64,000 nucleotides of DNA from JAPUME01 sp964605715 (GTDB lineage Bacteria; Acidobacteriota; Terriglobia; UBA7540; JAPUME01). This document shows, in pieces, positions 9,203-20,500 of the stretch. Position 1 is the stretch's first letter. Each line of letters begins with the position of its first letter. The notes beneath the pieces are model-generated. The model made no database searches. It saw only the letters and a list, made by a program, of their open reading frames with translations, and was not told where the DNA came from. The stretch covers positions 1 to 64,000 of the forward strand of contig CAZSDV010000002.1 in NCBI GenBank assembly GCA_964605715.1. Direction: 5' to 3'. The position numbers were made by a program, and so were the translations under genes.

Positions 9203-10297
9203 ATGGGCACGATGATTGCCAACCTACTCCCCTCCGATTACGTGGAGTTGTCGGAAGAGGAACTTGATGCCAGAATTCTAGAGGCCAAGCGCGAGCTGGG
9301 CCAGCGCCTGGTCATTTTAGGTCATCATTACCAGCGTGACGAGGTGGTTAAATTTGCAGACTTCCGCGGCGACTCGCTAAATTTGTCACGCTTGGCTGCG
9401 AAACAAGATGCGGCAGAATACATAATTTTTTGCGGTGTGCACTTTATGGCTGAAAGTGCCGACATTCTGAGTCGTAACCATCAGCAAGTCTGCTTGCCTG
9501 ACCTTAATGCTGGTTGTTCGATGGCCGACATGGCAGATCTTGATCAAGTTGAGGTTTGCTGGGAGTATCTTGCACAATTTCCAGAATTTAAGTTTATTCC
9601 TATTACCTACATAAATTGCACAGCAGCCATTAAAGGCTTCGTTGGCAAACATGAAGGTGCAGTCTGCACTTCCTCAAATGCTCGAAAGATCTTCGAGTGG
9701 GCCCTGGCAAAAGGAGATAAAGGTCTATTCCTTCCCGATGAACACTTAGGAAGAAATACGGCCTACCAGATGGGCATCCCCCTAGAAGAAATGGTAGTCT
9801 GGGACCCTTCCAAGGAGCAAGGAGGACTGGAAGAAGACGAAATCCGAAAGGCACGTGTCATTCTGTGGAAGGGGCACTGTTCCGTTCACCAACGCTTTTT
9901 ACCTGAGCATGTAGAGAATACCCGGAAACAGTATCCTGGAATTCGGGTAATTGTACATCCGGAGTGTCGTTGGGAAGTTTGCCAATTGGCAGACGAGGTA
10001 GGGTCCACTGAGTACATCCTGAAGGCAGTGAATGCAGCACCCTCCGGAAGCCGTTGGGCAGTGGGAACCGAAATTCACATGGTCAATCGACTAGCAAAAG
10101 AACATTTAGACCGTTTCGTGGTAAGTTTGGATGATTGTGCATGCCTATGCAGCACCATGTACCGAATTTCACCTCAGCACCTCTGTTGGGTGCTTGAGAA
10201 CCTTCAAGAAGGCCGTCTTGTTAATCAGGTTAGCGTGGATACAGAAACAAAACACTGGGCTCTGGCAGCTTTGAACCGTATGCTTGATATCGGCTAA
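9203..10297 (+). CDS. nadA: Quinolinate synthase NadA
   Basis: 364 residues, matching the longer NadA type. It condenses iminoaspartate with dihydroxyacetone phosphate to quinolinate for de novo NAD synthesis, using an oxygen-sensitive 4Fe-4S cluster. Visible hallmarks are LGHHYQRDEV, FCGVHFMAESADIL, PDLNAGCSMADM, the CTSSNA motif, FLPDEHLGRN and VHPECRWEV. Likely cluster cysteines lie in AGCSMAD and the C-terminal part. nadB and nadC are not in the window. ATG at 9203 follows an AAGGCAGG ribosome site. Confidence 0.96.
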   Translation: MGTMIANLLPSDYVELSEEELDARILEAKRELGQRLVILGHHYQRDEVVKFADFRGDSLNLSRLAAKQDAAEYIIFCGVHFMAESADILSRNHQQVCLPDLNAGCSMADMADLDQVEVCWEYLAQFPEFKFIPITYINCTAAIKGFVGKHEGAVCTSSNARKIFEWALAKGDKGLFLPDEHLGRNTAYQMGIPLEEMVVWDPSKEQGGLEEDEIRKARVILWKGHCSVHQRFLPEHVENTRKQYPGIRVIVHPECRWEVCQLADEVGSTEYILKAVNAAPSGSRWAVGTEIHMVNRLAKEHLDRFVVSLDDCACLCSTMYRISPQHLCWVLENLQEGRLVNQVSVDTETKHWALAALNRMLDIG

Positions 10298-10366
10298 CAG
10301 AATAGGGAGTTGGAAATCTGGGCCGTCCCCTTCCAACACAAAAATTGAGAGAGAATTAACCAAACT

Positions 10367-10816
10367 ATGTCTGACCACTATTTTAATCGGCTGGAAGCAG
10401 AACAGTTGCTACCTTGGTTGTCTGACTTATTAAAGCAGGCCCGCGACCAAAAGCAAGCGGCAGACCGCATTGACGACGAGATTTCGTCAGTGTCCTCTAA
10501 GATTTTGATGACCGGAGGCATGACGCTGCCATATCGGGAATTAGCGGACAAGAAGATTCGCAAGGATAGAATGTATGAGAAGCTTCACGGATTTGTCAAA
10601 AAAATTGAAGAAACCGGTTGCATTATTAAGAATCTGGAACAAGGCTTAGTAGACTTTCCTAGTATGCTGCGCGAGGAAGAAGTTTACCTTTGCTGGAAAC
10701 TTGGGGAAGAACGCATCCTTTATTGGCATGGTAGGAGTGAAGGATTTAGAGGACGGAAGCCGCTCGATGTCAGCACAACGGGTCCGTCGCCCCCCAGCTC
10801 ATCTCGACCGAATTAG
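10367..10816 (+). CDS. DUF2203 family protein
   Basis: 149 residues, mostly helical and charged. The layout matches DUF2203: an N-terminal FNRLEAEQLLPWLSDLLKQAR helix, a GCIIKNLEQGLVDFPS segment, then EVYLCWKLGEERILYWHGRSEGFRGRKPL. The conserved WxxGE..I.YWH core of that family is present. Function is unknown in the literature I recall. It sits 69 bp after nadA and 73 bp before thiC on the same strand, so it may be co-transcribed. Confidence 0.85.
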   Translation: MSDHYFNRLEAEQLLPWLSDLLKQARDQKQAADRIDDEISSVSSKILMTGGMTLPYRELADKKIRKDRMYEKLHGFVKKIEETGCIIKNLEQGLVDFPSMLREEEVYLCWKLGEERILYWHGRSEGFRGRKPLDVSTTGPSPPSSSRPN

Positions 10817-10829
10817 CTTAGCATTATAA

Positions 10830-12284
<1,455 letters not shown>

Positions 12285-12301
12285 GGGAGCAAAAAAAGAG
12301 A

Positions 12302-12877
12302 ATGAGTTATATAGACAACCGATATGAAAAAAATTTCATGACCAGTACGGTCGACTACGTCTTCAATTGGGCGCGGAAATCAGCGCTGTGGCCGCTTACC
12401 TTTGGCCTGGCCTGCTGTGCCATCGAGATGATCGCATCAAGTACGTCTCGCTTTGACATTGCCCGTTTCGGGGCTGAAGTCTTCCGCCCAAGCCCTCGCC
12501 AGTCAGATTTAATGATTGTAGCTGGAACCGTTACACTAAAGATGGCTCCAGTGCTCAAACGTGTGTGGCAACAGATGCCGAATCCAAAATGGTGTATCTC
12601 AATGGGAGCCTGTTCGAGCGTAGGTGGCCCATTCAATACCTACGCAGTTTTACAAGGAGTTGATCGAATTGTCCCCACAGATGTCTACATCGTTGGCTGC
12701 CCTCCTCGACCTGAGAACCTTTTCTATGGCTTGTTGAAACTCCAAGAAAAGATTGACTCTATGTCGCTTGCTAAACAACCGACTAAAGTCCGCTTAGAGG
12801 AATCTATGGTCGAGGAATTTAAAGATCAAATCCGTATCGGACAGGTAGGAACTCAAGAATTAGTGCACTTTGGCTAA
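12302..12877 (+). CDS. nuoB: NADH-quinone oxidoreductase subunit B (NuoB), isolated copy
   Basis: 191 residues. NuoB carries the N2 4Fe-4S cluster of complex I at the quinone site. The ligands are present: tandem C38-C39 (LACCAIEM), C104 (GACSSVGG) and C133 (VGCPPRPE). The protein therefore looks functional. It begins 17 bp after thiC, so it shares a transcript with it. None of nuoA, C, D, H or I is adjacent, which is unusual because nuoB normally sits in nuoABCD. It may be the organism's only nuoB or a spare paralogue. Confidence 0.95.
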   Translation: MSYIDNRYEKNFMTSTVDYVFNWARKSALWPLTFGLACCAIEMIASSTSRFDIARFGAEVFRPSPRQSDLMIVAGTVTLKMAPVLKRVWQQMPNPKWCISMGACSSVGGPFNTYAVLQGVDRIVPTDVYIVGCPPRPENLFYGLLKLQEKIDSMSLAKQPTKVRLEESMVEEFKDQIRIGQVGTQELVHFG

Positions 12878-12941
12878 GTAACCCACCTCGAAACAATAAA
12901 GTTGGCCTGGGTCCTGCATCCATCACACTCTGGGAGGAACA

Positions 12942-13250
12942 ATGGCAGATCACACCAAAGCAACCAACCTGGCAGACCTCACACCCGGAAACCGCGTGGA
13001 AGTAGAAATAGAAGGTAAGGCCATTACCCTATGTAACATCGACGGTACGGTTCATGCGCTTGATAATACATGTGCCCATGTTGGGGGTCCGCTCGGCCAA
13101 GGAGAGCTGAAAGGTGACGTGATAGTCTGTCCCTGGCACGCGTGGGAATACGATGTAAAAACGGGCGCCTGCCTAGGCCGGAGCGACATCAAGCTTGCTA
13201 CCTATCCGGTTAAAATTGAAGAGGATGGCACCATCAAGGTAGCGGTCTAG
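12942..13250 (+). CDS. Rieske 2Fe-2S ferredoxin-like protein
   Basis: 102 residues, a single soluble Rieske domain. The 2Fe-2S ligands are C44-x-H46 (CAHVGG) and C63-x2-H66 (CPWHAWEYD). There is no signal peptide or membrane helix, so it is cytoplasmic. It resembles the ferredoxins of aromatic dioxygenases and the small nitrite reductase subunit NirD, but no oxygenase or nirB lies nearby, so the partner is unknown. Good AGGAGG-like site just upstream (gggagg). Confidence 0.93.
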   Translation: MADHTKATNLADLTPGNRVEVEIEGKAITLCNIDGTVHALDNTCAHVGGPLGQGELKGDVIVCPWHAWEYDVKTGACLGRSDIKLATYPVKIEEDGTIKVAV

Positions 13251-13388
13251 TCGCACGCAACATGACAGGACTCTGCCCAGATAACCCTTCCTCTCGATCA
13301 TTAAGCTCAGAACCTGTCTGCTTAGATTCAACTTCAATGCTTGCAATTCAGTAATCCTCGTTCATAATTCAAGGTCTCCGACCTCTTT

Positions 13389-14264
13389 ATGCCAGAACTA
13401 CCTGAAGTCGAAAGCGTCGCTAGGGGACTGCGTGTTCACCTAGTAGGCCGCACTATCTCAGGGGTTGAAACAAGCTCCCTAATGACCATCGAAACAACCA
13501 GTTGCAGCAGCACTCAGAACCTGAAAGGGGCCACCGTTCGATCAGTGCGGAGAAAAGGAAAAACACTGTATATTGAACTTCGCCGAAATGGGCCATTTCA
13601 AGAAACCAAATTCCTGCTCTGGAACCTAGGCATGACCGGACAATTAGTACTGACTACTTCGGATAGTCCTGTGCTGGACCACACCCATATCCGTCTGCGG
13701 CTTGACAATGGCCGAAATGAGCTACGCTACCGGGATGTCAGGCGATTTGGGCGTATTCGCTGGTACGGGCCACAGGAATCAAAAAAAGTGCTGTCGAGCC
13801 TGGGACCAGATGCCGCTCGAATAAGAGCTAAAACATTCGAGAGGCTCTTAGAGGGCCGCCGAGGAGCCATTAAAAATCTCTTGTTAAACCAGAGGGTTCT
13901 TTCAGGACTTGGCAATATCTACACAGACGAGAGTCTGTTCGACGCACGCATCCATCCTTTAACTCCAGCTGGATGCATCCCTCCACCAAAAGTGCGCGCG
14001 CTCCATGGAGGAGTACGTCAAATATTACGTAGAGCTATTCGTAGCGGCGGCACTAGCTTCCGGGACTACGTCAACGCCACGGGAGACCCTGGGTGGTTCC
14101 AGGTAAAACTGCTTGTCTATGGGCAGACAGGAAAAGACTGTCATCGTTGTGGGACCTCGATCCAGAAAATATTTGTCGGTGGGAGGGGAAGCCATTTCTG
14201 TCCTGAATGCCAACCGTTTCCCCCTGTTTATGATTCTCACAAAATCCTTAGGGAGAATTCGTGA
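13389..14264 (+). CDS. mutM: Formamidopyrimidine-DNA glycosylase MutM (Fpg)
   Basis: 291 residues. MutM removes 8-oxoguanine and related lesions from DNA and nicks the abasic site. The N-terminal MPELPEVES supplies the catalytic Pro (residue 2, after Met removal) and Glu3. The helix-two-turn-helix region has NLLLNQRVLSGLGNIYTDE. The C-terminal zinc finger is CHRCGT...CPEC. The last codons overlap the next gene (GTGA), indicating translational coupling with the ROK kinase. Confidence 0.96.
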   Translation: MPELPEVESVARGLRVHLVGRTISGVETSSLMTIETTSCSSTQNLKGATVRSVRRKGKTLYIELRRNGPFQETKFLLWNLGMTGQLVLTTSDSPVLDHTHIRLRLDNGRNELRYRDVRRFGRIRWYGPQESKKVLSSLGPDAARIRAKTFERLLEGRRGAIKNLLLNQRVLSGLGNIYTDESLFDARIHPLTPAGCIPPPKVRALHGGVRQILRRAIRSGGTSFRDYVNATGDPGWFQVKLLVYGQTGKDCHRCGTSIQKIFVGGRGSHFCPECQPFPPVYDSHKILRENS

Positions 14265-15214
14265 GCGACTATGCCATCGGTGTGGATCTAGGGGGGACCA
14301 ACCTTCGCGTTGCAACCATACACAAAAGTGGAGAAATCATGGAGCGGCTTTCGGTGCCTGCAAAAGTCCATGAAGGACCAGGCAACCTTCTAGGTCGAAT
14401 TGGTGCAACCGTAAACCAGGCCATCGACCAACTAAAAACTAAGGGCCAGGAGCCTGTCGGCGTCGGAATTGGAGTTCCAGGCATCATTCAAATGGACCGA
14501 GGTTTCGTTGAGGACGCACCAAACTTGGGATGGAAAAACCTTCCTGTGCGCAAGCATCTGGAGAAAATCCTTAAATGTACCGTTATTCTAGAAAATGATG
14601 CTAATGCGGCGGCACTGGGGGAAAAGTGGATGGGAAGTGGACAAGGCACAAACCACCTATGTCTTCTCACGTTAGGTACTGGCGTAGGCGGTGGGTTTAT
14701 CATGAATGGAAAAATCTGGCATGGTTTCCGAGGTATGGCCGGAGAGGTAGGCCACGTCAATATCTATCCCGACGGAGTCGCTTGCAATTGTAATGGCCAA
14801 GGATGCTTGGAGCAGTATGCTTCGGCGCAAGCTATCGTCCGCGAGGGAGAAAAGGCAGCTCGCAAGGGGCTCTCTCCCAAACTTAGACATGAGCTAGGCC
14901 GGTCAGGTAAATTGACGGCCAAAACCGTTGGCCACCAGGCACGCCAAGGAGATAATGTCGCGCAAGCCATCTATGCGGATGCAGGAAAGGCGCTTGGCAT
15001 CGCACTAGGAACCATTATGAGCTTACTCGAGCTCCCCTTGTACCTGTTAAACGGAGGTGTAGCTGCCGCCTGGGATTTATTCGCACCAGCCATGTTCGCT
15101 CAGCTCGAAAAGGGTGCTTATATGTATCGCACCGGTGGAATTCGTGTTGAGTCAGGCAAACTGAAAGAAGATGCCGGTTTGTTTGGAGCTGCCTATCTGC
15201 CGTTTTGTAAGTAG
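14261..15214 (+). CDS. ROK-family sugar kinase, probable glucokinase
   Basis: 317 residues. The phosphate-binding motif VDLGGTNLRVA is at the N-terminus, the catalytic region has ENDANAAALGE, and the ROK zinc motif reads CNCNGQGCLEQYAS (the usual third glycine is replaced by Asn). ROK kinases of this length and without an N-terminal DNA-binding domain phosphorylate glucose or other hexoses. Substrate specificity cannot be settled here. GTG start, overlapping the mutM stop by 4 bp. Confidence 0.9.
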   Translation: MSDYAIGVDLGGTNLRVATIHKSGEIMERLSVPAKVHEGPGNLLGRIGATVNQAIDQLKTKGQEPVGVGIGVPGIIQMDRGFVEDAPNLGWKNLPVRKHLEKILKCTVILENDANAAALGEKWMGSGQGTNHLCLLTLGTGVGGGFIMNGKIWHGFRGMAGEVGHVNIYPDGVACNCNGQGCLEQYASAQAIVREGEKAARKGLSPKLRHELGRSGKLTAKTVGHQARQGDNVAQAIYADAGKALGIALGTIMSLLELPLYLLNGGVAAAWDLFAPAMFAQLEKGAYMYRTGGIRVESGKLKEDAGLFGAAYLPFCK

Positions 15215-15302
15215 GTAACAGCCTTGCAGCTTTCCTGCTGGGTAAATTTAATATCCAACAGCATTAAAATTAACAATTTCCATTCGTTTTGGGAGGTTCC
15301 TT

Positions 15303-15785
15303 ATGTTTGGTAAATCCATATCTAGTTACCTTCGTTTTATTCGTTTTACGTGGTTGTTATTCTTGGTCGCGGCTGCAGGGAGACTCGCTCTCGGAACCAT
15401 GGATGTTCCATACAGCAAAGGTACTTGGTTTTTCAGCATAGTAACGCTAACTGTTCACCTTTGTATTATTTACGGTGCATTCTCAAAAAAACTTAAGGGA
15501 TACCGGCTACCACAAGCGATAGTTCTCGGAATTCTAATCGCCTTGAGCGCACAAATCATTATCTTGGTTCTGACAGTGGCCTCCTATGCCCTGAACGCTG
15601 AAACATATTTTAACCACCCGCTTGCGATCGCTGGTGCAACGGAATATATACCCTTCGGAGAAGCACTGAAGGCTCGATTATTAGGGCTGGTAGAAAATTC
15701 GCTTATGGGAGGTATAGGGAGTCTACTGGGGTGGCTGACAGGCGGTCTTATTCCCGGCAATGTGGATGGAGGAGCATCCAAATAA
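15303..15785 (+). CDS. Small integral membrane protein of unknown function
   Basis: 160 residues with about three to four hydrophobic segments: roughly 10-30 (FIRFTWLLFLVAAAGRLALG), 43-61 (FFSIVTLTVHLCIIYGAFS), 72-95 (IVLGILIALSAQIIILVLTVA) and a glycine-rich C-terminal segment (SLMGGIGSLLGWLTGGLIPG). No family recognised. A GGGAGG ribosome site precedes the ATG, supporting translation. It follows the ROK kinase on the same strand by 88 bp. Confidence 0.75.
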   Translation: MFGKSISSYLRFIRFTWLLFLVAAAGRLALGTMDVPYSKGTWFFSIVTLTVHLCIIYGAFSKKLKGYRLPQAIVLGILIALSAQIIILVLTVASYALNAETYFNHPLAIAGATEYIPFGEALKARLLGLVENSLMGGIGSLLGWLTGGLIPGNVDGGASK

Positions 15786-15979
15786 AAAACTGGAAAAAAT
15801 ACCCGAGAACAATATTTTCGGTTGAGCAGACAGGGGGGCACCGGAATACAGGCCACTGTCTGCCCTGGCTAGAACCACCTTTATTCAACCAGGAAAGGAA
15901 AGGCCAAGCGAGTTCTCTTTAACCTTCTAGCAAAACTCGCCAACCGCAATTCTGAAGATATTAGGTAACCTCAAGTGAT

Positions 15980-17446
15980 TCAAGCTAGTAGTTCTTTCAC
16001 CACGTGAGCAGGCTCAACGCCTGTCAGCTTTGCATTCAAGCCTTGGTGCTTGTAGGTAAACCGTTCATGGTCAATACCAAAGAGGTGCAGGATAGTCGCC
16101 TGGTAATCCCGAATATGGACCGGGTTTTTGACAATATTATATGAAAAGTCATCCGTTTCACCGTGGACAACCCCACCCTTGACCCCACCACCGGCCATCC
16201 ACAAGCTGTAGCAGCGCGGATGGTGATCGCGGCCATAATCTGTTGGTGTGAGCTTGCCCTGGGAGTAGATGGTTCGCCCAAACTCACCGCCCCATATGAC
16301 CAGGGTGTCTTCAAAAAGACCTCGCTCCTTCAGATCCTGAATGAGCGCCCAGGCGGCGCGATCAACATCTCTAGCCTGAGCGGGAAGGACTTCCGGCGCA
16401 AAAGCATGTACGTCCCACCCACGGTGATAAATCCGGACAAACCCCACACCGCGCTCAACGCGGCGGCGCGCCATCAGTGCCGCATTTTGGAACTTCCCAG
16501 GCTGCTTAGCTTCTTCTCCCCAGCGCTTAAAGGTGCTTTCTGGCTCGCTCGAGAGATCACCCATTTCTGGTACCGAGGACTGCATTCGAAAGGCCATCTC
16601 ATATTGTTCGATTCGTGCGAGGGTTTCGGGATTACCGATCTCTTGGTGCCGGATTTGATTCAGCTCACTCAAGCCATCAAGCATCTTGCGTCTAACCTCC
16701 CTAGAAACCCCGTTCGGATCTCTGATATATAAAACCGGGTCTTCGCCTCCACGAAGACCAACACCAGCATACTTGGCAGAAAGGAACCCCGAGCTCCATA
16801 ATTTTGCAGAGATTGCCTGCACACCCGACTTAGGGTGGCTCTTTTCCGCATTCATTACAACAAAGGTAGGTAGGTCACGGTTCATGCTACCAAGCCCGTA
16901 AGCAACCCACGATCCGATGCATGGCCGCCCAGCCACCTGCCGGCCCGTCTGAATAAACGTTATCGCTGGCTCATGATTGATTGCATCAGTATTCATTGAC
17001 CGAATAATAGCGATATCATCAGCCATCTTTGCTGTATAGGGAAGCAGCTCGGAAATCCACGCGCCACTTTGGCCATGTTGCTTAAATTTAAAAACAGAAG
17101 GTGCGATTGGGAAGCGGGCTTGCCCAGATGTCATAGTTGTCAACCGTTGTCCCTGGCGCACAGACTCTGGAAGGTCTTTGTCGTACCAGTCTCTCATCTT
17201 AGGCTTATAATCGAGCAAATCCATCTGCGGAGGAGCACCCATCATATGGAGGTAAATACACCGCTTTGCCTTCGGAGCAAAATGAGGTAGGTGCGGCAGA
17301 GCGCCAAATATTTCTCCACTTTTAGACCCACCAAAGCTATTCTCCGCCAAAAGGCTAGCCAAAGCGATTCCACCAATTCCCTTGGCACCACGAGCCAAGA
17401 ACTGTCGTCTTGTTTCCGCCAGAATGGCTTCTTTGTGTGGATGCAT
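15980..17446 (-). CDS. DUF1501 domain protein with Tat-like signal
   Basis: Start chosen at ATG 17444-17446 (15 codons inside the longest frame) because an AGGGAG site lies upstream; this gives about 488 residues. The N-terminus has a twin-arginine-like pattern (ETRRQFLARGAKGIGGIALASLLA). The rest matches DUF1501, a sulfatase/phosphatase-fold family: MHMMGAPPQMDLLDYKP-type start, GSWVAYGLGS, WGGEFGRTIYSQG and GRDHHPRCYSLWMAGGGVKGG. It lies just downstream of the PSCyt1/DUF1549/DUF1553 gene, the standard pairing in Planctomycetes, Verrucomicrobia and some Acidobacteriota. Biochemical role unknown; a link to polysaccharide breakdown is often inferred. Confidence 0.92.
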   Translation of the reverse strand: MHPHKEAILAETRRQFLARGAKGIGGIALASLLAENSFGGSKSGEIFGALPHLPHFAPKAKRCIYLHMMGAPPQMDLLDYKPKMRDWYDKDLPESVRQGQRLTTMTSGQARFPIAPSVFKFKQHGQSGAWISELLPYTAKMADDIAIIRSMNTDAINHEPAITFIQTGRQVAGRPCIGSWVAYGLGSMNRDLPTFVVMNAEKSHPKSGVQAISAKLWSSGFLSAKYAGVGLRGGEDPVLYIRDPNGVSREVRRKMLDGLSELNQIRHQEIGNPETLARIEQYEMAFRMQSSVPEMGDLSSEPESTFKRWGEEAKQPGKFQNAALMARRRVERGVGFVRIYHRGWDVHAFAPEVLPAQARDVDRAAWALIQDLKERGLFEDTLVIWGGEFGRTIYSQGKLTPTDYGRDHHPRCYSLWMAGGGVKGGVVHGETDDFSYNIVKNPVHIRDYQATILHLFGIDHERFTYKHQGLNAKLTGVEPAHVVKELLA

Positions 17447-17551
17447 GATTAAACTCTCCCTAACAATTAAAATGTGCGTCCTACCCAACACGGAGAACAG
17501 GCTAGCTTTTATAATCTTGGCATAGCAAGCAGAAGGGCCACAATCGCACCA

Positions 17552-20500
17552 TCACTTATTCAACACCTCATCCAAATTCATTATTTGGCTCGCCAACATG
17601 GTCCACGCTGCCGATTCCGTAACAGGCAGTGCTTCATCAGACGGCGAGTCACCGATACCAAGGAGTTTCTTTGCCTCTTCAGTCTTCGTACTATAAAAAG
17701 TAACCAGTCCACCGTAAGTGCGTTTGGCAATGGCTCGCTCTTTTTCGTTATAGGCACGCGCGAGAAGGCGGGTTGTCATGTAGTTCAACCGTCGATCAAA
17801 ATCATCTCCGGCCTCTCTCATGGCTTTCTGTGCAAGGTAGCGTGACGCTTCGACGAATTGCGTGTCATTCATGATAACCAGCGCTTGCAATGGGGTATTT
17901 GTTCGGTCACGGCGCACCGTGGTCTCTTCCCTGGTGGGCGCATTAAAAATCTGCATCGAAGCAGGTGGTGCGGCTCGCTTCCAAAAAATATACATACTAC
18001 GGCGATAAAGTTTAGCACCAGAATCTTGTTTGTAGATACTAGTGTTACTACCAGGCATAGCAACCGTTTTCCATACGCCTTCTGGCTGATAAGGCCTCAC
18101 GCTTGGGCCACCAATCTTGCGAGTCAGCAACCCGCTCGCTGCCAAGGCATAATCACGAATCATTTCCCCATCCATGCGAAACTGTGGCCCGCGTGAGAGA
18201 AGCCGATTTTCTAGGTCTTTTTCAAGCTTCTCCGATGTTATTTTTGCAGACTGACGGTAAGTAGAGGATGTTACTAGCCCACGGAAGAACTGCTTGATAT
18301 CCCAACCTGATTCACGGAACTCGATCGCTAGCCAGTCAAGTAACTCAGGGTGAGAGGGTGGTTCGCCTTGTGACCCAAAATCATCGCTAGTCTTAACTAA
18401 TCCGACACCGAAAACCTCTTGCCAGTAACGGTTAACAATCACACGAGCCGTCAGGGGATTTTCCTCATGAACCAACCACCTAGCCAACCCCATGCGGTTA
18501 CGGGGGGCCGATACAGGCATTGGATGCAGGGCTGAAGGTGTGTTTGCTAGGACGCGCTCACGGGGCTGATCATACATACCACGGTGAAGAACGTGGGCCT
18601 CAGCCTCTTTACCCGGATTCTCTCCCATAACGTGCGTGACGCTGCCACGACGGCGAATCTCTCGCCACTCCAGGTCAATTTTCTGCTCTCGGGCTCTCAA
18701 CTGACGGTAATCTCCGTCATTAACAACGAGGTAATAGTGTCGTAACGCTTCACGCTCCTCAGTACTTAGATCTTCGGATTTCTTGCCTCGCACGCCCTGA
18801 AGAAGGTGCCACTGCGAAACAACCTGGGCTTCCTGAACGCTAATTTGGCGGTTAAAGATCCTAAAATCTGCAATGCCACCCCCTGAAAAATAGCGAACCT
18901 TAGGTTCGCCCCGACCACCTCTGCCCTTCGTAACACCTCTACCCAAGTAGAGAGGTAAGCTGGTCTGAATACTTCCTTCTATACTCTCAAAAAACTCACT
19001 GCCTGCAAGCTCAACCACCTCCCCATTCTTATAAATACGCAGGCCAGCTCGCTCACCGGAGCCATCGTAGGTCATCACAAGGTGCGTCCATTTACCCGCA
19101 ACCAGCCTCTTCGTACTAATAGAACTGACATTCACGCTCGGTGGATTTTTCTCTCCCGCTGGCTTTTCACCAGTCAACCGAAATGTAGCTCTCCGCTCCT
19201 GTACACGCACCCGCCACCCTCGATAATCACTGTTTGGATCGTACTGACCAGCAACGATAAAATTCGCATTAACCTCAGGATGGTAAACCCACATTGCAAT
19301 AGAAAAAGGTGTGTCACTGTCAAGTTTCAAAGATGGGAGCTCTACCCATGATTCTTTCCCGAACCGCAGCGCCGGCTGACCTCCTACCAACCCCTCACCA
19401 ACCAACGCTCCATTGTTAAGCTTGATTTCCTTGCGGACCCCTTTAACGTTGGCTGCGGGTTCATCGTCCAGGGAAAGGGTGAGTAGCTCCGCAGACTCCC
19501 CAAGTGGAGTCCGTAAAAGATGATATTCCTTGCTAGCAAGCCATTTCGTGAACGCTTTTTCGGCTGACTTGGTACGATTTTTGATTTTCGTTCCGAGCTC
19601 CACTACTTCTTGGCGGAGCTCATGCCAACGCGAGCGATCTTCATCACGAGGTACAACCAAGACGGGTGGCGTGTCTGATGCATTCCCGTCCATTGCGTAC
19701 TGAGTCGTGTTTCTAAAAAAAGCCGTCAAGGAATAGAATTCCCGCTGTGCAATGGGATCAAACTTGTGGTCGTGGCAGGTGGCACACCCTACTGTAAGCC
19801 CTAGGAAAACTGTAGATGTAGTATCGGCTCGGTCTTTGGCGTAGATTGCCTCGTATTCTTCAGGAATAGCACCGCCTTCGTTTGTTGTCATATTGCAACG
19901 GTTAAAACCGGTCGCTACTAATTGTTCAAGCGTTGGATTGGGCAATAGGTCGCCGGCAATTTGTTCAATCGCAAACAGATCGAATGGCTTGTTGCTATTG
20001 AAGGCTTGAATCACCCAATCGCGGTAAGGCCAGATCTCGCGATAGTTGTCAATGTGAATGCCGTGGGTATCTCCATAACGTGCGGCGTCAAGCCAATAAC
20101 GGGCCCGGTTTTCACCCCAATGTTTCGAAGCGAGCAACCTGTCAACCAGCTTTTCATAAGCCAGTTCCGAAGAGTCACTCAAGAAACTTTCAAGAGTTCC
20201 AGGATCAGGAGGTAATCCTGTTAAATCCAGAGCCACACGGCGAGCAAGTGTACGCTTATCAGCATCTGGACTTACCGCAAGTCCTTCCGTTTCGAGCCGT
20301 GCGAGAATAAAACGGTCAAGGGAGTTGCGGACCCAGGTTTTGTTTTTCACTGCTGGAAGATCAGGTCGTTTGATCGTCTTAAATGACCAGTGCTGGTCCC
20401 AGGAGGCACCTTGCTTAATCCAGTTCTGTAATACCTTGATCTGTTGTTCCGAAAGCTCCCTCTTAGAATGAGGTGGTGGCATCCGCATCATTTCGTTCTC

